A DNA stretch of 64,000 nt from assembly GCA_030549335.1 (NCBI GenBank), contig CM060198.1, forward strand, positions 47,333,353 through 47,397,352, written 5' to 3'. This DNA comes from Pontederia crassipes (lineage: Eukaryota > Streptophyta > Magnoliopsida > Commelinales > Pontederiaceae). Positions within the stretch are counted from its first letter, which is position 1. Every line of letters starts with the position of its first letter. The position numbers and the translations under genes were made by a program. Of the stretch, positions 10,494 through 19,115 are shown piece after piece. A model generated the notes under the pieces. The model worked only from the letters and a program-made list of their open reading frames with translations, had not been told where the DNA came from and made no database searches.

Positions 10494-12752
10494 TCATTTG
10501 TCATGTCCTTTCTTTCCGCATTTCCCGCAACTCTTCTTTCTCGAATCATTCTGTGACATGGAAATTTCCACGCCAAATTTCATCATTGCAATATTCTTAG
10601 GCCTGCCTTTAGACTTCACACAAAGTGGGTCCCATATCGTAAATTGTAAGTCATGCAAGTTTATGGAGTTTGATTCACTAAGTGGCAAGTCAGTAGTGCT
10701 AAACTGAGTTGTTTGAAAGTGGCTTGTGCTTGCTCCACTTGCATCTATAAATTCACTCGGCACATGAATTGCACTCATTTTCAAGATGAGATCATCTATA
10801 GTTGGCGCCCCGTATTGTAAATGCGTAGGTGAAACGAGACCCATCGTTTGTACTTTCCATAGATTACTTTGCCAAGATAATGCCTGAATGGGTGATATGC
10901 TATCACCGGAAGTGGATTGACAAGCATAAATGACATGTGCTTTTGTGTATCTAGCATTTATAGTCCAGCGATGAAGCACATAATCTTCAGACAAGAAATT
11001 CACACTTTTCTTTTGCAAAATACAGAGAACATGACAGCATAAAATTCCTTCTTGTTCAAACTTTTTGCATGAACATTTGGCATAAATATTTTCAGCTTTA
11101 CTAAATTCCATCACATTTTTTCCATCATCAATAGCCCTCACAGGAAAAACAGAGTAGTAAGATCTATTTGTGTCATTGTAAATCTTATGCATTGTAAAAC
11201 TGAAACACTTTGCATATTCTGTCTGAAACTTACAAAATGAAGCATGTGTGTAGATCTTACCTGCATGTTCCTCCAAAGGACTATTAACAATGTATGCATG
11301 TTGCGAGTTCATTGTTTGAAAGTCTTCTCGTTCTTCACATCGACGATGAGTCTGGACAACTTTTTCATAGTGCTCTACAAAGTGCGAAAGCGAAGTGTGC
11401 GCATTGACATAACCATAAAAAAAAGCATTTATACTTTCTGCCCTCTGAGTGGTTCGCATACCTGCAGTAAAGACGTCTTTATAATATAAAGAAACTCACT
11501 GTTCACGTTTGTTGTACATCACTTCTAACCAATGCCCATCTCTAATATGAAACTTTTCTTTCAAAGAGAGCCATCCCTCTTCAAACTCATATGTATTTGA
11601 CGATCTATATAGCCACTTATTGTACTCCTCCTTAAATGACGACTGTGCATACAAATTTTGTAGATGAGTCATCGCATTTCTAGCAATATGTCAGGTACAA
11701 AAGATGTGTTTCGTGTGTGAGAAAACCTTACGTATAGCATTCCCCATCGCAATGTCCTGATCTGTAATGATACATTGTGGATGTTTTCCAAACATGTATT
11801 CAGACCATTGTTCAAACAACCATGTAAAAGTCTCCTCTATCTCATATGCAATTAAAGCACATCCAAATAAGCAAGATATCCAATGGTGATTAATTCCTGT
11901 GAAATGTGCAAATGACATTCTTAAATTATTGGTTCAATATGTTGTATCAAATACAACGACGTCACCAAAAGTCAAATAATTGTCTCTTGACCTACCATCA
12001 GCCCAAAAAAAATTCAGAAGTGTGCCATTTGCATCAACCTCCCAACTATGAAAGAAACCCGGATTAGAATGTACCCTTTTTTGAAAATTATAGATAATTT
12101 GCAAGCATTCGACAGAGAAAGTGCTTTTTCATATGGTTCTCAAATGATCAATACAATTCTGAGTTGTTATAAGAGGTTCTCCAGACATATTAAGGGCTCT
12201 GGCAATTTTAGATGGACTCATACCGAATGCATGTAGATGACCAATAGCTTCTCTAGAAGTTGCGCTGATTTGATTATGTGATCTTAAGAACTTTACCTTA
12301 GAAGGAGTTGTCAAGCATTGACTGTGCTCTTCTTGAAATCTTTTTACCTCCCATCGTTCATCTTGTCTTAGAACAACATATAGATGAGCATGACAATCAT
12401 CCCAAACTTCTCTTCTCTGTGTAAAAGCTTGTGTCTGATCTTGTCTAATTCTCTTGTGCCCTTTTTTAGAACAAACGTACTTTATATTAATTACCTTTCC
12501 TGTAATCTTATGCCTATGTGAAGTTTGTTTTCTCACAGAAAAATCCACTAATTTAGCATACATGTTGTAGTATTTGTAGGCTTCTTCATCTTTGTTAAAT
12601 AACATTCCAACATAGGGTTTCGATAACTCATATGCTTTGACAACAAAATTAGCATCTTCTTCAGGTTTGTCATGTTCAATATCGTCTTCATTCATCCATT
12701 CTTTTGTCAATTCTGCCATGTTACTAGCACTATTCTCATCGTCCATGTCCAA
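10494..12752 (-). pseudogene. FAR1/MuDR-type MULE transposase, one open frame interrupted by four TGA codons
   Basis: From 12752 to 10494 one reading frame of 753 codons runs without frameshift. Order: acidic N-terminus; FAR1 DNA-binding region (about residues 50-150) with the zinc-site Cys/His; MULE DDE core with GRSRDNYLTFGDVVVFDTTY, then FTGINHHWISCLFGCAL and PQCIITDQDIAM; SWIM zinc finger CSCKKF...CCHVLCIL; and a C-terminal CGKCGKKGH knuckle. Stops are TGA at 12131-12129 and 11936-11934 (both fit Arg CGA) and at 11693-11691 and 11498-11496 (both at conserved Trp TGG). The normal role is cut-and-paste transposition via the TIRs; the host FAR1/FHY3 regulators descend from this family. A good acceptor (TTTTTTAG) lies 14 bp before the start, so the 5' leader is probably spliced from the right TIR. 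Confidence 0.88.
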
Positions 12753-13099
12753 TTTTACCTAAAAAATATAAATAAATTCTCATTAGAAATTCACAAACAT
12801 GATAAAATTGATGAAAATTTTGCTCACTGTTGCATGATATAATTAAACAAATTGTAACAAAAATGGTTAAACAAACATATTTACACATGAAAATTAACTC
12901 ATATCATTTAATTAATCTTCAGATATTTAACTACTTACAAGATGATTAACTACTTGCATGATGAAATAGATTACCTAAATACAACATGATCTGTGATCAA
13001 CTACTTACAATTGAAGGTGATTATTACATAATTATAATGTCACTACTTGGAAAGGTGATTATTACATAATTACAAGGTGATCGATTAAAAAGTGTTTAA
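12753..13099 (-). other. AT-rich probable leader intron of the transposase
   Basis: No coding potential. Bounded by a possible GT donor at the inner edge of the right TIR (complement near 13108-13100) and the TTTTTTAG acceptor just upstream of 12752. It contains short repeats of AAGGTGATTATTACATAATT (13013-13080). The intron call is inferred from splice-site likeness. Confidence 0.45.
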
Positions 13100-14100
13100 C
13101 TAATTACACGGCAACCCGGTGGCAGGGCGTCGGTGTCATCGATGTCGTGCGATGAAGGGGGGCGGCAGCAGTCAGCGGCGGCGGGGCAGTGCGTGGGCGG
13201 TGGCGGGTGCGTGCGTGCGACGTAGGGCGGCGGCGGGGCCGTGCGTGCGATGAAGGGCGGCGGCAGGGCATGCGTGCGATGAAGGACGGCGGCGTGCGAG
13301 CGGGGAGGGCGTCTTCGTGCGAGTGGGGAGGGCGGCCGGCGACGGATCTGTCGGCAAAGACAGGTTGGCCCGAGATTAAAACCGGTGAAGGAACATACAC
13401 CAAAGAAGAGCGGATCTGTCGGAGAGTACCTCGTGGTCGTCGTCGCCGCGGATCTGGTCGGCGACGTGCAAGCGGGGGGGGGTGGCAGCGTGCGAGCGTG
13501 GAGGGCGGCCAACGACAGATCTGTCGGCAAAGACAGGTTGGCTCGAGATTAAAATCGGCAAAGGAACATACACCAAAGAAGAGCGGATCTGTCGGAGAGT
13601 ACCTCGTGGTCGTCGTCGCCGCGGATTTGGTCGGCCGGCGGTTGAAGATCTGGTCGAAGAAGAGCGGATCTGGTCGTCGTGGTAGCGGATTTGGTTGGAG
13701 GCAGTGGTGGTGGCGCGGATCTGGTCGTGGAGGCGCGTGGTGGCGCGGATCTGGTCGGCGGCGTGGTGGTGGCGCGGATCTAGTCGGCGGCGGTGGTCGT
13801 CGGCGTGGTGGTGGCGCGTGGTTGCACGGATCATGTCGCTTCGACGGTGGTCGCCGGACGTCGTCGTCGTCGCGCGAGGATTGGAGAAAGAGGGAGAGAG
13901 AAAATGAGGGGAGAAAGGGCGAACATTTCACTGCGCGGATCAATTTATCAACCGGTTCACGAACGGCTGGTTCACGCACGGCCGGTTCACATGGTTTTTG
14001 ATCTCAAGTGGCGGTTTTTTAAATCTAAAACGACGCCCGTCCGATCGAGATCGGACGGGCGCCGTAAAATGGGGGGTAAATGGGGGAACCCCCATTTTTT
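13100..14100 (-). repeat. MULE right terminal inverted repeat (about 1.0 kb)
   Basis: Reverse-complement partner of 7748-9085, shorter because its GC-rich minisatellite has fewer copies. It keeps the terminal GGGGTTCCCCCA, the palindrome (14034-14061), the T/C-rich stretch and two 82-bp intron-like cassettes. Outside it (14101 on) the sequence becomes plain AT-rich DNA. Confidence 0.8.
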
Positions 14101-15240
14101 CCTTTCTTTTTATCATTCCTTATTTTGCCATTGCATGAGTTATTATTATGCATTTAAGTCGTTAACTCTCAAGTAAAACAGGAAAAATTACATGTTACTC
14201 AATAAACTTTATTTACTATTCAATATAATATATTAACATTAACTTCATCTTTATACAAGGAATAAGTTTTACGATCTTATGTATAAACAGAGAATTCTTT
14301 GTGTGTCTACAATGACGCGATTATAAACTTTGTGGGTTATAGTCTGTTGCTAGAACTGAATAGTACTCCTAATTATGTGATTTGGTTGTATGCATGCGAC
14401 GTGATTAGAGATTTTTTTAACTGATTATATTATTTATATTTTATGCTAAACATTATTTTCTATTGTATTTGTTTAATATTTCGTTATCAAAATGAGAATA
14501 TGTGATTACCAAGGAGATATGCATTATTGAGTACATAATATTTTTATAAATATTATTTAAATAATTTCAGATTATTGAAAATTTACTTCTTAATAAGACG
14601 TAAAAATTTTGTGCAGAATCGTAATTTTAATTTCATATTCAAATTTATTTCATGAAAAGTTCGTTCTAGTCTATATATCTAATAAGAATCATACATTAAT
14701 TAATCCAAATCTATATTTTTAATTATTATTTAGTATGTGACCCTGCTGTCAATAAATTTTCTTACTCCGCCATTGCATTATCTCACCCCTTCTATTGTTG
14801 ATTAATCCTCATATTCTAACTCTATTAATTAATTAATTATATTTTTTCAGTAATTAATTAATAAGAATAAACAGTCAATTACATATTTATTTATTTCTTT
14901 AATAACTAAACCCACATGTGTAAATCAACAAAGTCACCTTACAAAATCCAAAAAAAACCTTACAAAATCCCAAGTTTATGACAATCTTATTAACATATTT
15001 AGTGCGGGTAAATTGCACCAAATGCTCTCCAACTTTGACGTTTTTCTCAGCGGTACCCTCCAATTATACTTTGTAACATGAATGGCCTTCATATTTGAAC
15101 TCTTTTCAGCAACCATCTCCTTGTTGCCCATCGACATGGCATCCACGCAGTCAATTTCTCTCTCCTCCACACAAAAAGCAATATGACATGGCATTTCTTT
15201 CTCTTTACGTGACATGATTAAATAATAATATAATAAGTAA
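14101..15240. other. AT-rich interval, no gene seen
   Basis: Strongly AT-rich, with TTAATTAATTAATTA runs (14820-14870) and no open frame with recognisable sequence. From about 15000 the text GGGTAAATTGCACCAAATGC resembles the ends of many non-autonomous plant DNA transposons, but no inverted partner was found. Confidence 0.6.
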
Positions 15241-15840
15241 AAATGAGAGAAGGGCACCACCCCTCCCCTCAACATCGGCATCCCCCCTTTGCCTGCGCAC
15301 CGGCGATGCCCCCCACCCTATGCCTGCGTACTGACGACGCGTGCAGAGGAGGGGGGGGGGGGGAGGGGGCGTCACCCCTCTCTGCCAGCTTCGGCGCGAG
15401 CTCGTCGGAGCCCACATAGGGTGCGATGCTCCCCTCTAGCTCCGATGAGCTCTCATCGGCCGCCTCCAATCGCAAAAGGCCCATTCGGCCTCGCAGCGGC
15501 CGGTGAGAGCCACTGCAAGTCGTGGGAGAACCGCTGGCGGCCGACGGATCCGCTGGGCGTTTGAGCCAGGGTTTAGAGGGGGAGGATGGAAGCAGAAGAT
15601 GGCAAGGCATGGGCGTACACCGCGTACCTTCGAGTGACTCGCCAGAGCGTTCGAGGGGGTTCGTTGGAGTTAGGATCGTCGGATCGATCGTCATTTGAAG
15701 GGGGACTGTCGGACATCGTTTGCAATGGCATCGGAAAGCGGTGTGAGCGGCAGTAGTTGGCCGGAGCATGAGCGATGAGGTCGAAGTGTGAGCGACGAGG
15801 CAAATGGTCATCGACGGAGTCGAGTGATCAAGGGGAAGAA
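15241..15840. other. GC-rich island with a poly-G tract, no convincing gene
   Basis: About 600 bp of CpG-rich DNA in AT-rich surroundings. Open frames exist on both strands (for example complement 15811-15269, 180 codons, Pro/Ser/Arg-rich), but none shows a domain. The minus frame also changes between units because the G tract at 15351-15363 is 13 long here and 15 long at 41341-41355. It may be the GC-rich interior of the CACTA remnant whose end lies at 16328. Confidence 0.5.
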
Positions 15841-16328
15841 GGGAAGAAATGACTAGAAGGAGAGGGGGTCGGATTATTTATAAGCGGACCTCCAGTGGAT
15901 GTTCCGATAGTTACAACAGTCAGTAAATTTAAAATATATTTTCCAACAGCTCTTTCTTCACAATATTTTATTATTTCTTTTGTCTTTCGACAGCTTCAAT
16001 CGTAGGAAACATTTTCAACGGCTATAGTCGTAGAAAGTTCCTACGGCTAAAATCGTGGGAACATTAATATGTATTTTTTATTATTAAATATATAAATAGA
16101 ATTATTCAAGTCGAATGTGAAAAAATAAATTAGATTTTCGATGGCTTAAGTCGTAGGAAATGTGCGACGGTGACAAAACCATCGGTACTTGCGAGGGTTT
16201 TAATTGCGGAAAATGTTTCCATCTTAAGTTTCGAAAGATAACAAGAACCGTCGGAAAATACGCGGGAACTTGGAGGGATAGCCGGCCGTCGGAAAGTCCC
16301 GTCGCAAAAACCCACTTTTCTTGTAGTG
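15841..16328. mobile_element. CACTA-type transposon 3' terminus, left end not found
   Basis: Ends in TTTTCTTGTAGTG (16316-16328), the reverse complement of the classic plant CACTA terminus. The preceding 300 bp carry typical subterminal motifs in both directions: GTCGTAGGAAA (about 15999, 16150), CCGTCGGAAA (16250, 16287) and GTCGCAAAA. No matching CACTACAAGAAAA start was found between the MULE and here, and no transposase, so this is a deleted or nested remnant whose left edge is arbitrary. Confidence 0.7.
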
Positions 16329-16974
16329 GCAAGAGGAGAAAGATATTTTCTTAATCAATTCATAAACATGTAGTTCAAAAGAAAATTTATTTAGATGAAT
16401 CTTAAAAAGCAATTAGAATAACTGCACAATCTTGTTTATGTATTCAAATTTGAAAAACTCAAAGAGTGCTAGAAGTAGGAATGGTGCAAAATATCAAGAT
16501 AAATTTTCAAGGAACTAAATAAAGAAAACGAGGATGTAAACGGGTTATAACCAAGGATATCCAAGGATTAAAAATTATTATTATTATTATTATTATTATT
16601 GTTGTTGTTGTTGTTGTTATTTTTGGTATATTTTGCATAGCAAGATTCCATCAAAATCAAATGTTGATTACTTCTAATTAACTTTTAGGTCTTATTCACA
16701 TATTTACTCCTATTGTTGGAATCCAGCAACTACATCTTTTACTTTTCTGTTACACCAGCAGCGATATCTTCCGGCTTGAAGTCAGGATATCCAACATTTG
16801 AGGGTCATGCAGATCTCCATATCAAGTAACGTAGCAAAAGTGGCAACAAGTTTAGAATGACGAGTGCACACATTATTATGACCTTCCAATAATACTATTT
16901 AGGCACCCGTTCGTTCTTGTATATCTTTAAGAAAAACCTCGTTTTCTTATTACACCTTCAAACTGCGAGATCCG
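16329..16974. other. Upstream region of the CRINKLY4-like gene
   Basis: Non-repetitive DNA except for a compound microsatellite (TTA)n(TTG)n at about 16574-16619. Weak TATA-like stretches lie at 16896-16902 (CTATTTA) and 16920-16925 (TATATC), 75 and 50 bp before the start codon. All promoter elements must fit in 650 bp between the CACTA end and the ATG, or lie in transposon DNA. No uORF or operator-like repeat was noticed. Confidence 0.4.
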
Positions 16975-18078
16975 ATGACGCTTCTCCTCGTCATCGTTGC
17001 GGTGGTTGCTGCTGCGATGGCCGTGACCTTTGATTTTGGAGAAGCTTTCGGCGTTGCCTCGCCTCTGGCCATCGTAGTCCCGGCTAAGGGCGGCGGCGCC
17101 CCTGTCGCCATTGCATGCGGCATGCTCGGCATTGATATACCTAGAAGCATCCAATGCTCACCTATTTCAGCCTTGGGCTACGCTGGGAAGGCATTCGACA
17201 TATACCCAAATGTCACCTTCGTCTCCGTATCGAGCGGGCGCGACACCATGTGTGGACTTCAGTCCGGCGGCACTAGTTTTTTCTGTTGGAAACACGCCCG
17301 TAATAGTAATAGTTCGGGCATCACGAGCCACATTTTGCTGAACGCTTATCAGACTCACGTCGTCGCTCTTGGGGATCTCGCTGTCGGCGAGGATCAGGTC
17401 AGCGCCGCCGACAAGGATGGCACGTTTATCGGGTGGTGGAACAGCGACCCCAGCTACCCGTGGAGTATCCCCGGCCGTTTTCGCTCCCTCACCTCCGGGA
17501 GAGGCTTCTTCTGTGCCATCAACGATGAAGACAAGGTCGTTTGCTGGGGCTCCAAGGCGCAAAATATCTACCCGGCTTTCGAGGACGAGGAGATGTCCGC
17601 CATCGTCTCCGGCGAGTACCACGCCTGTGGAATCACGAAAAAAGGTCGTGTCATCTGCGGTGGGAACAATGATCATGGGCAGTGCAGCCCTCCGGAGTCC
17701 TCCGACCCATTCGAGTTCATCAGCCTCGCTCTGGGTTCCACCCACACCTGCGCCGTCCGGTCAAAGAAGCAGAACAACGACGTGGTGTGCTGGGGAGCCG
17801 GAGTCGGCGTGTACTCTCCGACGGGCACCGACGCGCCATTCTTGTCTGTGGCGGCCAATGGAAACCTCACTTGTGGAGTGAGGCTGGAAAGCTTGAAGGT
17901 CTTTTGCTGGTGGACGAGCCGGCGGGGCGTTCCAGCAAAAGTTTTCCAGCTGCCTCTCAGTCGACAAGTCGTCTATGGAATTTGCGTTCCCGAAAGTTCT
18001 TGCGGCCCTTGCGACTACTACACGGGGTCCGGGGTCTATTGTGCTGATAAGAATGTCATATGCAGACCGTGTCCTTAG
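16975..18078 (+). CDS. CRINKLY4-like (RCC1/BLIP-II repeat) secreted ectodomain protein without kinase
   Basis: A 367-residue, intronless, uninterrupted ORF, GC-rich against AT-rich flanks. Residues 1-17 or so form a hydrophobic signal peptide (MTLLLVIVAVVAAAMA). Residues 40-320 hold about seven degenerate 35-40-residue repeats of the CR4 ectodomain type, each ending near CW: CWK at 104, GWW at 153, CWG at 190, CGG at 228, CWG at 272 and CWW at 311; several repeats contain a G-x-x-x-x-C-G/A step such as SSGRDTMCGL. Residues 337-366 have six Cys (C337, 343, 346, 356, 363, 366), like the start of the TNFR-like module of CR4 receptors. Three N-glycosylation sequons (N79, N112, N297). It stops there: no transmembrane helix, no kinase here or in the next kilobase. 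Family members (ACR4, CCR1-4) are receptor kinases in epidermis and root signalling, so this may be a secreted decoy, ligand partner or truncated relic. Start chosen as the first ATG before the signal peptide. Confidence 0.85.
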   Translation: MTLLLVIVAVVAAAMAVTFDFGEAFGVASPLAIVVPAKGGGAPVAIACGMLGIDIPRSIQCSPISALGYAGKAFDIYPNVTFVSVSSGRDTMCGLQSGGTSFFCWKHARNSNSSGITSHILLNAYQTHVVALGDLAVGEDQVSAADKDGTFIGWWNSDPSYPWSIPGRFRSLTSGRGFFCAINDEDKVVCWGSKAQNIYPAFEDEEMSAIVSGEYHACGITKKGRVICGGNNDHGQCSPPESSDPFEFISLALGSTHTCAVRSKKQNNDVVCWGAGVGVYSPTGTDAPFLSVAANGNLTCGVRLESLKVFCWWTSRRGVPAKVFQLPLSRQVVYGICVPESSCGPCDYYTGSGVYCADKNVICRPCP

Positions 18079-19078
18079 TAAAATTAAACCCAATCTTTGG
18101 CACTTCTCCATCCTGATCAGAATCTCTTGCAATCCAATAATATTTCATTTTTGAGTCGACTATGCAAAAACTAAAAAGATGCATGTGCATAAGGGAGGGA
18201 GAGCAAGAGGCGGAACAATGGCAAACTGCAAACAAGCAAAGAAAACGACTATATTTTATCGCGTAAGATGGAGTAAAAGCAATCATGACATCAATTAATG
18301 TTATTTCTAATATTCCTTGAGTAAAATGATTGTATTTATTTTTTAAAAAATAACGCATCTTTGTCATTCATTTTAATTAATTTTATTGAATTAAGAAGAT
18401 CTTCCTTCTAAGTTTGTTTAAGCTCCAACATCAATCAGACAATGACTCTATCTGTTGTGATCTTCTTGAGACGCTTGTTATCGGAATTTCCGAGGACATT
18501 CACCTCAATAGATTACACAGCCTCAATCACATTTCTGTTTTTCCTTTCTTTTTTCTACGGCTACAATAATGATCCAACTTTTATAACATCCATAGTAATT
18601 AAGTAGCTTTAAAAGGAACACATCCTTATTTTCAGGAGTGAATATCTTGTCATTTTTTTTCACTATTCAGGCTATGTGATTTCGAAGTATGGATAATTAG
18701 TTAGTTTGTTATAATTATTTTCACAGGTTGTTATTGATCCACGTATGACAATTTTGAATAATGACATACCATGAAGTTAATGAGCCTACGAAAATAGTTC
18801 AAAAGAGTTTATCAAAACTTAAAATTGTTTGTTGATAAGTATATTTCAAAATCATAAGTTCTTAATTCGTATGCAAAGCTTGTCAGCTCACAAGAGGTTC
18901 AAACCAAATTATATTTACTACTGGTGATAACTATATATATTTCACCAAAAGCAATTTGAAGGTGATACTTGCACCATTCCATAAATACTCTCTCTCACAC
19001 ACACATATACACACAGGGGAACAGGGTTTATCGTAAATATACATGAGTACTATTTACCGAAAAGAACAAGATAAATAA
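18079..19078. other. 3' region of the CRINKLY4-like gene, no further coding sequence
   Basis: AT-rich. AATAAT at 18136-18141 is a possible polyadenylation signal 60 bp after the stop. I looked for remains of a transmembrane segment or kinase motifs (GxGxxG, HRD, DFG) in plus-strand frames and recognised none, so any loss of the kinase half was complete or the gene never had it. Confidence 0.55.
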
Positions 19079-19115
19079 CACTACAAGAAAACTCTTGATT
19101 GGCAACATGGTTTAT
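19079..19115 (+). mobile_element. CACTA-type 5' terminus interrupted by gypsy-2
   Basis: Begins with CACTACAAGAAAA at 19079-19091, the standard CACTA start, and runs only 37 bp before the gypsy-2 LTR begins at 19116. The rest of this element should lie beyond the other LTR of gypsy-2, which is cut off at the array junction. The 3-bp flanks (TAA here, GCA after 16328) do not match, so it is not obviously the partner of the 16328 end. Confidence 0.6.

Larger units (their letters stand above)
7748..14100. mobile_element. MULE with long TIRs and two converging genes
   Basis: About 6.35 kb bounded by inverted repeats of 1.0-1.3 kb that begin (A)nTGGGGGTTCCC. Inside are a GRF zinc-finger gene on the plus strand fed from the left TIR and a FAR1/MuDR-type transposase on the minus strand fed from the right TIR. 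Two genes transcribed toward each other from the TIRs is the layout of maize MuDR (mudrA and mudrB). I could not find a convincing 9-bp target duplication, so the exact ends are approximate. Both genes carry stop codons; this copy is not autonomous. Confidence 0.85.

Noticed and set aside
15000-15230. GGGTAAATTGCACCAAATGC as the end of a separate non-autonomous DNA transposon.
   Set aside because: It looks familiar from plant repeats, but no inverted partner or target duplication was found nearby.
15269-15811. A 180-codon minus-strand frame in the GC-rich island.
   Set aside because: No domain, low-complexity composition, and its end changes with the G-tract length in unit 2 (complement 41803-41195).
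17167-17881. Open frames of 170 and 192 codons overlapping the CRINKLY4-like gene in other frames.
   Set aside because: The forward frame with signal peptide and CWG repeats explains the sequence; the others are GC-rich shadows with no recognisable domain.
18079-19078. Possible kinase half of the receptor downstream of the CRINKLY4-like gene.
   Set aside because: No glycine-rich loop, HRD or DFG motif and no long hydrophobic helix was recognised; the interval is AT-rich and stop-dense.
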